Source of the DNA: Armatimonadota bacterium
Lineage (GTDB): Bacteria; Armatimonadota; UBA5829
Assembly: GCA_026392045.1 (NCBI GenBank)
Contig: JAPLCU010000018.1
Location: 25,393 to 89,392 of the forward strand
Direction: 5' to 3'
Length of the DNA: 64,000 nucleotides
Shown here: piece after piece, positions 17,498 through 25,853 of the stretch
Layout of the letters: each line of letters opens with the position of its first letter
How positions within the stretch are numbered: the first letter of the stretch is position 1
Notes under the pieces: model-generated
What the model was told of the DNA's origin: nothing
Seen by the model: the letters and a program-made list of their open reading frames with translations, nothing else
The model's database searches: none
Program-made: the position numbers and the translations under genes

Positions 17498-18587
17498 AAC
17501 CGATGTTTTAGAACTGAATATGGGCCCGCAGCACCCCAGCACACACGGCGTGCTTCGTCTTGCTCTAAAAATTGATGGCGAGGTGGTTGTAGATTGCGAC
17601 CCGGATATGGGTTATCTGCACCGCGGCATCGAGAAATTGGCTGAGATGAGGACTTATCTGCAGTTTATGCCCATCACGGACAGGCTGGATTACATCGCAT
17701 CTATGCTCCAAAACCAGGCGTATGTCGGCGCTATCGAAAAGCTCGGCAACATTGAAGTGCCTGAGCGCGCTGAGTATATCCGCGTGATAATGGCGGAGTT
17801 ACAGCGAATTGCGAGCCATCTCATCTTCTTTGGGGCATTTGGCTTGGACCTCGGCGCGACCACCCCGTTCCTTTATTGTATCCGCGAACGCGAAGACATC
17901 CTTGATATATTCGAAATGGTCTGCGGCGCAAGGCTTACTTATAACTATTTCAGGCCGGGAGGAGTATCGCGAGACTTGCCCGCCGGTTTTCACGCAAAAG
18001 TGAAAGCTTACATCAAAAAGCAGCGCGAAAAGCTGCCTGAATACGATGATTTGCTCACCGGCAACCAAATATTTATCGCGCGAACCCGCAATGTCGGGTA
18101 TATATCACCCGAAGACGCGGTAAACTATTCGCTCAGCGGCCCGAACTTGCGTGGTTCGGGAACAGCTTATGATGTGCGCAAGGTCGATCCATATTCTGTT
18201 TATGACAAGCTGGATTGGAAAGTGATCACGCGAACCGAGGGCGATGTGCAGGCGCGGTTCCTGTGCAGGTGCGCAGAAATTCGCCAGAGCCTTAACATGG
18301 TTGAGCAGGCGCTGGATATGATGCCTGAGGGTGAGCTCAAATGCAAGCTGCCGGCAAGGCTCAAGTTGCCCGAGGGCGAGGTTTATCATCATATAGAGTC
18401 TGCCAGGGGCGATCTTGGGGTATATCTTGTAAGTGACGGCGCCGACAAACCGTATCGCCTGAAATGGCGCGCGCCGTCATTTATCAACCTGGGTGCGCTC
18501 AATGCGATGTGCGCCAACTGGAAAATAGCAGACATAGTCGCGATTTTGGGAAGTCTGGACATAGTGCTGGGTGAGATAGACCGATAA
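17481..18587 (+). CDS. nuoD: NADH-quinone oxidoreductase subunit D
   Basis: A 368-residue 49-kDa subunit that forms the quinone site with NuoB. NMGPQHPSTHGVLR at the start, GYLHRGIEKLAE, and the end GSLDIVLGEIDR are diagnostic. It is the last complex I gene here: a hairpin follows at 18,595 and the next gene is unrelated, so nuoE-N must be elsewhere. Confidence 0.96.
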   Translation: MSSRIRTDVLELNMGPQHPSTHGVLRLALKIDGEVVVDCDPDMGYLHRGIEKLAEMRTYLQFMPITDRLDYIASMLQNQAYVGAIEKLGNIEVPERAEYIRVIMAELQRIASHLIFFGAFGLDLGATTPFLYCIREREDILDIFEMVCGARLTYNYFRPGGVSRDLPAGFHAKVKAYIKKQREKLPEYDDLLTGNQIFIARTRNVGYISPEDAVNYSLSGPNLRGSGTAYDVRKVDPYSVYDKLDWKVITRTEGDVQARFLCRCAEIRQSLNMVEQALDMMPEGELKCKLPARLKLPEGEVYHHIESARGDLGVYLVSDGADKPYRLKWRAPSFINLGALNAMCANWKIADIVAILGSLDIVLGEIDR

Positions 18588-18594
18588 TCAGCCT

Positions 18595-18623
18595 TGCTTC
18601 GGGATAAAAAGCATCCCGAAGCA
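18595..18623 (+). terminator. Hairpin after nuoD
   Basis: An 11-bp perfect stem (tgcttcgggat with atcccgaagca) with a 7-base loop (aaaaagc). It is a variant of the cttcggga dispersed hairpin and is well placed to end the nuoABCD transcript, although no T tract follows. Confidence 0.6.
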
Positions 18624-18711
18624 TCAAATAAAGGAATTTATTGTCTTGTTGCGGAACGCATAATTTATAAATCATTTTTCTTAATTCATAATAGAAAGGG
18701 GGTGATACTAG

Positions 18712-19890
18712 ATGGCTTTTAGTAGCAAAAAGGTAAGGCCGCTATTCACCCTGGTATTCGCGATTCTGGGCGGCGTGGCAGGAAACGCGTATGTTTCGTC
18801 TCTGCTTAATTTAATAAAAGCTAAAGATCATAACCTATTTGGAATAATCCCCATTAATCAAACACCTCTGAACTCAAATGAGCAGGCGACCCTCTACGTC
18901 GGCTTCATTATTCTGGGTGCGCTGTTCGGCTTTATGGCCGAGCGCATTGCGTATGTTCAGGCAGCAAAGACACGTTTGAAATTAGAGAGCATGGCCGCGC
19001 AAGATAAGATCGCAGTGGTTGTGGGGCTTTTGGTAGGTCTGTTGCTTACCGCTCTGATAGTGAGTATTCTCAAGATTCCGCTGTATATGTGGTGGGTGAA
19101 TATAATACTGGCTGTTTTGCTCTGCTACATTTCTGTGGCAGCGGCAGATAGCCTTAAAGAACAGGTGCGCTTTTACTTCCCTGGTTCAATGCCTTCAATG
19201 AAAGGGGACTACAAATCGGCTAGCCGTCCCAAGATCCTCGACACCAACGTTATCATAGATGGCCGCATAGCGGACATTGCTAAGGCCGGTTTTGTTGAGG
19301 GACCAATTTATGTGCCGAAGTTCATATTGGAAGAGCTTCAGCAGATAGCCGATTCCAGCGATTCGCTCAAGCGCGCGCGGGGCAGGCGAGGCCTGGATAT
19401 TCTCAACCAGATGCAGAAAGAAATGGAACTTATTATTCCGGAGTTCGAGGCGGACTCTTCCGACGAAGAAGTGGATGCGCGGCTCGTTAGGGTTGCGCGA
19501 GAGGTCATCGGCATAATCGTTACAAACGACTACAACCTGAACCGCGTGGCGGAGCTGCAGGGAGTGGAAGTGATGAATATAAACGAACTCGCAAACGCCC
19601 TGAAGCCGGTTGTGCTGCCGGGCGAAGAGATGCGGGTTATAATCATTCGCGAAGGCAAAGAAAAAGAACAGGGCATCGGTTACCTGGACGATGGCACGAT
19701 GATCGTTGTAGAGGGCGCCAGACGGCTCATTGGCGAGTCGCTATTGGTCTGCGTAACCAGTGTTTTGCAGACCGTGCAGGGCAAAATGATCTTCGGAAAG
19801 ATCAAAGACGATGCAGAACAGGAAAACGAGAGCTTTGAGGATAGCATCCGCTCTTATTCCGGCGGCAGGCCAAGGAAAAAGATTCGGTAA
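18712..19890 (+). CDS. Membrane-anchored PIN-TRAM protein (YacL type)
   Basis: A 392-residue protein with four N-terminal membrane helices (to about residue 150), then a PIN nuclease domain (ILDTNVIIDGRIADI, with further acidic residues in VTNDYNLNRVAEL) and a C-terminal TRAM domain (about 300-370) that binds RNA. It is the YacL architecture of Firmicutes, where the gene also precedes ispD. It is probably an RNase acting on structured RNA. AAGGGGG precedes the ATG. Its end overlaps the ispDF frame by 80 bp. Confidence 0.9.
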   Translation: MAFSSKKVRPLFTLVFAILGGVAGNAYVSSLLNLIKAKDHNLFGIIPINQTPLNSNEQATLYVGFIILGALFGFMAERIAYVQAAKTRLKLESMAAQDKIAVVVGLLVGLLLTALIVSILKIPLYMWWVNIILAVLLCYISVAAADSLKEQVRFYFPGSMPSMKGDYKSASRPKILDTNVIIDGRIADIAKAGFVEGPIYVPKFILEELQQIADSSDSLKRARGRRGLDILNQMQKEMELIIPEFEADSSDEEVDARLVRVAREVIGIIVTNDYNLNRVAELQGVEVMNINELANALKPVVLPGEEMRVIIIREGKEKEQGIGYLDDGTMIVVEGARRLIGESLLVCVTSVLQTVQGKMIFGKIKDDAEQENESFEDSIRSYSGGRPRKKIR

Positions 19891-21046
19891 GGGCTCAAAC
19901 AAAGTCTTCTCCACTATTGCGGGGAAGCCGATTCTTGCCCATACCATATCCGTATTCGAGGCTTGCGAAGCCGTCAACGAAATAGTGCTGGTAATAGGCC
20001 GGCAAGAACTCGAAGCGGCTGGCGATTTGGTTGGCCGCTTCGGTTTTCAAAAGGTGCGCCATATAGTGCCGGGTGGAAACCACCGCCAGGATTCCGTGAG
20101 CCGGGGCCTTGAGATGGTCACCGGAGATGTGGTGGCAATACACGATGCCGTCAGACCGATGGTGACCTGCGAAATCATCGAGCGCTCAATCGATGAAGCA
20201 AGAAATACGGGAGCATGTATAGCTGCGGTGCCGGTCGTCGACACCATCAAATCCGCCGCACCTGATCTACTTGATCGTCGGGGAAATCTCGATCGTCGGG
20301 GAAATCTGTTCCCCGACGCACCTGATTTGATCGTGGAAAGCACTGTCGATAGATCGAACCTCTACGCCGTGCAGACCCCGCAGACATTTCAGACCGACCT
20401 CATTCGCCGTGCATTCCAATTGGCGTTTGCTGATAACTTTTATGCTACTGATGATGCGGCGCTTGTAGAAAGAATGGGGCATAAAGTCAGTATTGTGCCA
20501 GGATCTTATGACAACATCAAAATTACAACCCAAGCCGACCTGGAGCTTGCCATTATGAAGCTCGGCGGCGGTGAGACCAGAACCGGAATGGGCTTCGACG
20601 TGCATACGCTCGTGGAAGGCCGAAGACTCATCTTGGGTGGGGTCGAAATACCTTACGAGCTGGGCTTGTTGGGGCATTCGGACGCGGATGTGATGCTCCA
20701 CGCGATAGCGGACGCATGTTTGGGAGCGGCGGCGATGGGCGACATCGGCAGGCGCTTCCCCGACACCGACCCCAAATATAAAGGCATATCCAGCCTCACA
20801 TTACTCAAACATGTGGCCGATATTCTAGCAACGGACGGCTGGCGGATAGTGAATGTGGACGCCACCCTCGCGGCTGAAAGACCCAAGATCGCTAAATACG
20901 TTCCAGACATGATCAGCGGCATCGCCGCGTGTCTGGGTGTTGACGTGAGCCGAGTCAGCATTAAAGCCACTACGACTGAGAAGCTCGGCTACATAGGTCG
21001 AAGCGAAGGAATGGCATGCTGGGCCGTTGTAACCGTTTCGCGTTGA
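19811..21046 (+). CDS. ispDF: Bifunctional IspD-IspF
   Basis: Fused enzyme of the methylerythritol phosphate pathway. The IspD half (to about 245) makes CDP-methylerythritol (LIPAAGQGKRFG, VAIHDAVRP, AVQTPQTF). The IspF half (about 255-411) makes the cyclic diphosphate, with metal ligands in GFDVHTL and LGHSDADV. The ATG at 19811 overlaps the PIN-TRAM gene by 80 bp; a TTG at 19835 is an alternative. Residues about 150-170 (LDRRGNLDRRGNLF) are extra and come from an in-frame palindromic repeat. dxs at the right edge belongs to the same pathway. Confidence 0.95.
   Translation: MQNRKTRALRIASALIPAAGQGKRFGKGSNKVFSTIAGKPILAHTISVFEACEAVNEIVLVIGRQELEAAGDLVGRFGFQKVRHIVPGGNHRQDSVSRGLEMVTGDVVAIHDAVRPMVTCEIIERSIDEARNTGACIAAVPVVDTIKSAAPDLLDRRGNLDRRGNLFPDAPDLIVESTVDRSNLYAVQTPQTFQTDLIRRAFQLAFADNFYATDDAALVERMGHKVSIVPGSYDNIKITTQADLELAIMKLGGGETRTGMGFDVHTLVEGRRLILGGVEIPYELGLLGHSDADVMLHAIADACLGAAAMGDIGRRFPDTDPKYKGISSLTLLKHVADILATDGWRIVNVDATLAAERPKIAKYVPDMISGIAACLGVDVSRVSIKATTTEKLGYIGRSEGMACWAVVTVSR
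20258..20326. repeat. In-frame palindromic insertion in ispD
   Basis: It contains gatcgtcggggaaatct twice (20,273 and 20,291), the second extended to the hairpin gtcggggaa/ttccccgac. It is bounded by gcacctgat at 20,258-20,266 and 20,318-20,326, exactly 60 bp apart, as if 60 bp (20 codons) had been inserted with target duplication. The same unit is at 54,635-54,665. Confidence 0.85.
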
Positions 21047-21048
21047 CA

Positions 21049-21160
21049 GCTCACTCTTGATGAATACAATGTGAGCATGCTGAGCTCCGTCGAAGTATGC
21101 GGCTGCGAAGAAACATGTAACTAAACTTGACCGCGCCCTTCGACGGAGCTCAGGATGCTG
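21049..21160. repeat. Palindromic element, gagctccgtcgaag family
   Basis: Inverted arms gcatgctgagctccgtcgaa (from 21,076) and cttcgacggagctcaggatg (from 21,138) surround a non-palindromic centre. The outer left part (agctcactcttgatgaatac) matches the right end of the 28,297-28,439 element in inverse orientation. The right arm is inside the hpf reading frame. Confidence 0.85.
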
Positions 21161-21735
21161 GTTTGTACGTGTATTCTCACGAAGAGAAGGGCAAACATTT
21201 TGAAGTTACTGAGGCCCTTAGCAGCTACGCGGACAAGAAGCTGCAGAAGCTCGAGAAACACTTTCACGATCTGAAAGAAGCAGTCGTTACGCTTAGCGTG
21301 CAGCGTGGGATGCACGTTGTTGAAGTTCAGCTTGAGGGCGACGGCATTACGCTTCGCGCTGAAGAGCGACGCGTTACCGATATGTATGAGTCTATCGACA
21401 AGGTAGTTGAAAAGCTGGAATCGAGAATTACGAAGTTCAAGGGCAAACTTCACGGTAAGACCATCCATGAAGGCCCTAAGGCAAAAACGCTCATCAAAAA
21501 CAGCATCAGAACTGAAGCTTTTGGGGAGGAAGGCGAAGAGGGCGAAATCGATGAAGAGCCTAGCGTGGTGAGAACCAAGCGCTTTGCTATGAAGCCGATG
21601 ACCCCCGAAGAAGCAGCACAAAAAATGGAACTGCTGCATCACACATTCTTCGTGTTCCGAAACTCACAGACCGAGGATGTGAATGTCGTTTACAAGCGAG
21701 ATGACGGAAATTACGGTCTGATCGAGCCAGCGTAG
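21127..21735 (+). CDS. hpf: Long ribosome hibernation promoting factor
   Basis: Dimerises 70S ribosomes into inactive 100S particles in stationary phase. The N-terminal domain (FEVTEALSSYADKKLQKLEKHF onward) and the C-terminal dimerisation domain (MTPEEAAQKMELLHHTFFVFRN, then YKRDDGNYGLIEP) are both present, joined by an acidic linker. The 5' end is odd: no ATG is available, and TTG at 21127 (or TTG 21163, GTG 21169) lies in a dispersed palindromic element, so the usual first beta strand (M-x-I-x-I-x-G) is replaced by repeat-encoded residues. The true start is uncertain. Confidence 0.88.
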   Translation: MTAPFDGAQDAGLYVYSHEEKGKHFEVTEALSSYADKKLQKLEKHFHDLKEAVVTLSVQRGMHVVEVQLEGDGITLRAEERRVTDMYESIDKVVEKLESRITKFKGKLHGKTIHEGPKAKTLIKNSIRTEAFGEEGEEGEIDEEPSVVRTKRFAMKPMTPEEAAQKMELLHHTFFVFRNSQTEDVNVVYKRDDGNYGLIEPA

Positions 21736-21755
21736 CACAAAAATAATATCTGAGA

Positions 21756-21824
21756 TTTGGAAGACCTGAAGGTCAAAAGGCTATGGCTACGCATTTATGC
21801 GGCTTCCAAACTTTTTGGCCTTTT
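21756..21824 (+). terminator. Possible terminator after hpf
   Basis: Nested inverted repeats (tttggaag with cttccaaa; aaaaggc with gcctttt) and a cttttt run lie between hpf and the aldolase. The loop is long, so confidence is low. Confidence 0.35.
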
Positions 21825-21854
21825 AGTTTAATACTATATAAGGAGCAACACCAA

Positions 21855-22802
21855 ATGATCATCACTACCAATCAACTCTTTGAGCAGGCCTATGGCAAGT
21901 ATGCTATCGGCGCTTACAACATCAACAATGCCGAGCAGACCATGGGCTTGTTCCGCGGCTGTCTGGACTCCAAGGCCCCGTTCATCATTCAGATTTCCAA
22001 GGGCGCACGCAACTATACAAACAAGTTGATGCTTGAGTCTATGATCCGCGCTGCTGACCAGATTTTCCCGGACGCCGTCTTTGCCGTGCATCTTGATCAT
22101 GGCGACGAAGCCGCCTGCTACGACTGCATCAAGTCCGGCTTCTATTCATCGGTTATGATTGATGCCAGCCATGAAGATTTTGAAGGCAACATCGCCACCA
22201 CCAAGCGCGTTGTGGATGCTGCTCATGCCAAGGGCATCAGCGTTGAAGCTGAGCTTGGCCAACTGGGCGGCGTTGAAGAAGATATTCAGGTTTCTGAAGA
22301 TAAGGCTCACTTGACCGATCCAATACAGGCCGCCGAGTTCATTGAGCGCACCGGATGCGACAGCCTAGCTTGCGCAATCGGTACCAGCCATGGCGCTTTC
22401 AAGTTCGCTGGAAGCCAGGGACTGCACTTTGAAGTTGTTGAAGCTATCCAGAAGCTCAAGCCGGGCTACCCGCTGGTTATGCACGGTTCTTCCTCGGTTC
22501 CGCAGGACGAAGTTGAGAGAATCAATGCTGCCGGCGGCGCGCTCAAGGGCGCCAAGGGCGTAGATGCCAATCAATATCTGCCTGCCGCCAAGCTTGGCGT
22601 GTGCAAGATCAATATTGATACAGATGGCCGCTTGGTGTGGACCCGCGTTCATCGCGAGTTCTTCCGCGACAAGCCCGAAGTATTCGACTTCAGACCGATT
22701 GGCATAGTCTTCATGGACGAGTATGCAAAGTTCATCGCCAGCCGAAACGTGCTCTTGGGCTCCGCCGGTCATCTCGATGAAGTGCGCGCCTCCATTAAGT
22801 AA
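21855..22802 (+). CDS. Class II fructose-bisphosphate aldolase family protein
   Basis: Zinc-dependent aldolase of the FbaA/GatY/KbaY superfamily. Zn and catalytic motifs are visible: LDHGDEAAC (Asp and the first His), a ligand Glu-containing EAELGQLGG loop, IGTSHGAFKF (His), and VMHGSSSVP (His). It starts at ATG 21855 with AAGGAG nine bases upstream. Length 315. It precedes a PfkB-type kinase, consistent with sugar phosphate breakdown; whether the substrate is fructose- or tagatose-bisphosphate is not resolved. Confidence 0.93.
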   Translation: MIITTNQLFEQAYGKYAIGAYNINNAEQTMGLFRGCLDSKAPFIIQISKGARNYTNKLMLESMIRAADQIFPDAVFAVHLDHGDEAACYDCIKSGFYSSVMIDASHEDFEGNIATTKRVVDAAHAKGISVEAELGQLGGVEEDIQVSEDKAHLTDPIQAAEFIERTGCDSLACAIGTSHGAFKFAGSQGLHFEVVEAIQKLKPGYPLVMHGSSSVPQDEVERINAAGGALKGAKGVDANQYLPAAKLGVCKINIDTDGRLVWTRVHREFFRDKPEVFDFRPIGIVFMDEYAKFIASRNVLLGSAGHLDEVRASIK

Positions 22803-22818
22803 ATCAAAACGACCATTT

Positions 22819-22847
22819 ATCCCTCCAGGCATAATGTCTGGGGGGAT
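22819..22847 (+). terminator. Terminator after the aldolase gene
   Basis: A 10-bp stem with one G-T pair (atccctccag with ctggggggat) and a 9-base loop, 16 bases after the stop, followed by ttgg. Confidence 0.65.
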
Positions 22848-22919
22848 TTGGCGTAACTCATCGCTATGTCATCGGCTGCTGCAAAGCTGATGGCTGATTG
22901 CTGAAAGCGCTTTGCCAAT

Positions 22920-23870
22920 ATGATAACTACCGTAACACTCAACCCATCGATTGATAAGACTATCTATATCTCCAAACTGATTCCAAATGACACCAATCGG
23001 GTCACTAATGTAGAGATGGATGCCGGCGGCAAGGGGATCAATTGTGCGCGAATGCTTAGAAGGCTTGGCGTTGAGACCACTGTGGTTGCGATGCTTGGCG
23101 GCAAATCCGGCGACTTTGTGGCAAGCGTGCTTAAAAATGAAGGCATCTGCCTTGAGGCAATTACCACTAAAACAAACACCCGCTCGTGTGTCTGCGTGGA
23201 AGAATCCACCGGAGCGCCGCCTACCACGTTCAATGAGCGCGGCGGTCCAATTGAGCACAAAGAGCTTGTGGACTTGCTTGAACTTGCAAAAAACGTCTCA
23301 CGCGAGAGCAGCTATGTGGTCTTTGGCGGCAGTGTGCCGCCTGGGATTAACGATGACATCTACAGAGTTTTGATAGACATTGCCAGCGCTGGCGGAGCAA
23401 AATCGATATTGGATGCCGACGGGCTGGCGTTGGTTGAAGGCCTTAAGGCTAAGCCATACATGATCAAGCCGAATCGCGAAGAAGTGGAGCGGCTGCTGGG
23501 AGTTGAGTTCGTGTCCAAGTCAGATGTAGCTCGCGCGGCGCTCACCCTGGGGGAACGCGGTATAGAACTGGTTGTTATTTCCCTTGGTAAACAGGGCGCG
23601 ATGGCCTGCCAAGATGGAATAATATATTATGCCCAACCGCCAGAGGTGAAGGTGGTCAGCACGATAGGGTCAGGCGATTCAATGATCGCGGGAGTGCTGT
23701 GCGCCCTGGAAAACGGGGCAGGCGTTGATGAAGCTCTCAAACTTGGCTGCGCTGCCGGCGCTGCAACCGCTATGAGTAATGGCGCGGATATTGGCGCTAA
23801 GGCCGATGTTTATGAGCTTTTATCGCAGATTCGAGTGTCTAAAATAAAGCCTTCTCCAATTACCCATTGA
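22920..23870 (+). CDS. 1-phosphofructokinase-type PfkB sugar kinase
   Basis: A 316-residue PfkB-family kinase, closest to FruK/LacC. TVTLNPSIDKTIYI at the start, the GGKGINCARML signature, and the ATP-site motif TIGSGDSMIAGVL with its catalytic Asp near residue 255 are visible. It phosphorylates fructose 1-phosphate or tagatose 6-phosphate to the bisphosphate, the substrate of the upstream aldolase. The ribosome site is poor. No PTS gene is adjacent. Confidence 0.9.
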   Translation: MITTVTLNPSIDKTIYISKLIPNDTNRVTNVEMDAGGKGINCARMLRRLGVETTVVAMLGGKSGDFVASVLKNEGICLEAITTKTNTRSCVCVEESTGAPPTTFNERGGPIEHKELVDLLELAKNVSRESSYVVFGGSVPPGINDDIYRVLIDIASAGGAKSILDADGLALVEGLKAKPYMIKPNREEVERLLGVEFVSKSDVARAALTLGERGIELVVISLGKQGAMACQDGIIYYAQPPEVKVVSTIGSGDSMIAGVLCALENGAGVDEALKLGCAAGAATAMSNGADIGAKADVYELLSQIRVSKIKPSPITH

Positions 23871-23932
23871 CATTATCTCGAGTTCCGGTTACATTGATAC
23901 ATGGTGGGAAGAACTCAAGAGGTAAATGAGCT

Positions 23933-24253
23933 ATGAAACTCGCTGCGTTCAGGAAGCTTGTAAATGCAGAGTTTGGCGCGAGGCTTGAGCACGCCACCCC
24001 TGCGAACGTCCGAGAGTTCCTGGATCAAATGGATGGTGATCTTCTGCCGGATGCAATCTCCAGCAGGATCATTTTGGATGAGCCATGTTCTTCTTATGAG
24101 GAAGTAATTCGGGATTTCTTCGCGCAAATTCTGGAAATGCCCTCAGAAGAAGCAATTGTGGCGCTTTGGACGCTGTCGTTCTACCTCGCTTTCTCGGCGA
24201 TCGAGTCTCAATATGCAGACCGATTCGCGCCTCTGTTTCAGGAAATGGATTAG
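23933..24253 (+). CDS. Hypothetical protein
   Basis: A 106-residue acidic, mostly helical protein that I do not recognise. AGAGG lies about ten bases before the ATG. Its stop overlaps the convergent MFS gene by 4 bp. Nothing indicates a function. Confidence 0.55.
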   Translation: MKLAAFRKLVNAEFGARLEHATPANVREFLDQMDGDLLPDAISSRIILDEPCSSYEEVIRDFFAQILEMPSEEAIVALWTLSFYLAFSAIESQYADRFAPLFQEMD

Positions 24254-25599
24254 CACAAGTTTCCAGTTGCCTTTCCCCGCCGCTTTATTGCAGTTTTGAT
24301 GAGTTTGCAGACCATTTCGGCTGTCAAGGAAGAACCCGGTTCCTTAACCTTGCATGCTGCTGCAATTGCAGCTATGCAAAATAGCTGGCTTATGTAGAAA
24401 GTGCAGCGGAGGTCAACGTGGAGGCCGAGTGATTTCAACCAGCCCGGCAAATGGCCGCCCAGCACAGGCATTGGCGCGATTAATAAAGTAATGACCACTG
24501 AATAGATAGCCATTTGCACAGAGCGCCCGGCTTGGGTTGTCACTTTGTAGATGATCGTGCTGATTGCAACCCCTATTCCGCCATTCGCAAAACCGGTTAG
24601 GACATTCACGATGGGTACCCCGATATATGCTGAATGCGGAGTTGAAATCCAGATCCATGCGCTCGCCATTGGCGCTGTGATCAGGGCGCAAAAGATGATA
24701 ACCGGCCGGCAGCCATGTTTGTTGACCATGCGTCCCCAATATGGCGAAGATATCAGTATGATTATCCCTTGAATTGTTCCCAACATGCTAAATGTGGTGT
24801 AGGAGAGCCCGACACCACGCAACAAATAGGGCGCGTAGAATGGCCAGGCGATACTCTGCATATTCCAAAACGCCGCAAACGCCACAAAAGCCATCAGAGA
24901 ACGGTTTCTGAGCGTTTGGCTAACCAGCCCCAGCAGGCTTAGATCGTGCTTTACCGATTTTACATCAGGTTGAGGAATATAAAGAATCGCATTCGCCACG
25001 CCAAACACCATTGCAAATGCGAAAATCCAACCAAAAGCCGAAATCCCCGCGCCTTTCATGTAGTCTAAAAATCGGCCCTGGATGATTGCTAGAATTGCGG
25101 CAATTAACCCGCCATATAGTGCGAGCCTGCCGAAAAACGAGCCCAGCTTATGTGATGGGATGAGGTCGCCTATCCAGCTTGCGCGCGCGTTATTCGCCAA
25201 ATGCCCGAATACGCTGATGAGAGTAAATACAGCTATAAGGCCAGTAACTTTCGTGCTGGCTGACGTGTGTTTGAGGAGAAATGGCAGAGCAATTACAAGC
25301 CCCCAACAGAATACTCCGGAAAGCGAGCCGATAACTGTCATTCTCTTCCGACATGCGCCCTTTTCGACCATCACAGCCGCCAGGAGCTGCACGAATACGG
25401 CATACATCGGCAAGGTGGAGAGCAGGCCTATTTGCTCATCGCTAGCCCCCAGCTTGATCATGTAGGCCATCACTATCCCGCCGCCGATGCCATAGAATGC
25501 GCACAGAATCGACTGCGCATAAGAAAGCTTAATCGCCTTTGCAACGCCTTTTGGGGGGACAGGGTGGTCCCATACTAAAGAATCTTCTTCACCTTGCAC
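24250..25599 (-). CDS. Major facilitator superfamily transporter
   Basis: A 449-residue polytopic membrane protein with about twelve hydrophobic segments in two halves, the loop between helices 2 and 3 containing EKGACRKRM, and a long central cytoplasmic loop near 200. It is an MFS member with no clear subfamily. GTG start with GAGGAG upstream. It stands alone on the minus strand. The substrate is unknown. Confidence 0.85.
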   Translation of the reverse strand: MQGEEDSLVWDHPVPPKGVAKAIKLSYAQSILCAFYGIGGGIVMAYMIKLGASDEQIGLLSTLPMYAVFVQLLAAVMVEKGACRKRMTVIGSLSGVFCWGLVIALPFLLKHTSASTKVTGLIAVFTLISVFGHLANNARASWIGDLIPSHKLGSFFGRLALYGGLIAAILAIIQGRFLDYMKGAGISAFGWIFAFAMVFGVANAILYIPQPDVKSVKHDLSLLGLVSQTLRNRSLMAFVAFAAFWNMQSIAWPFYAPYLLRGVGLSYTTFSMLGTIQGIIILISSPYWGRMVNKHGCRPVIIFCALITAPMASAWIWISTPHSAYIGVPIVNVLTGFANGGIGVAISTIIYKVTTQAGRSVQMAIYSVVITLLIAPMPVLGGHLPGWLKSLGLHVDLRCTFYISQLFCIAAIAAACKVKEPGSSLTAEMVCKLIKTAIKRRGKATGNLC

Positions 25600-25853
25600 C
25601 TAACTGGCTGCTCCTCGCTCTTTTTACCGCAAATATGTTTTAGCGTTCAGAACTCGCGATTCCTCTGCGAGATACCCAAAAAAGTGGAAAGCGGCTAGTG
25701 GAGAGTCCGGAAGCAATTACGAATTGCAAAAATAATAATGTGCTGACGGAACAAAGCACTCGCCAAAGTCGTATATTTAATAAAGCACTTTATATAACAA
25801 AGCATTATCAGGCAGATTGAACTTTGGTCCTGCCGGACTTGAGGAGGACGACC
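25600..25853. other. Intergenic region between divergent genes
   Basis: It contains a repeat tail (agtggagagtccggaagc near 25,695, also at 9,373 and 12,163) and an AT-rich stretch (25,765-25,810) that probably holds the promoter of the radical SAM gene. No gene is seen. Confidence 0.5.
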
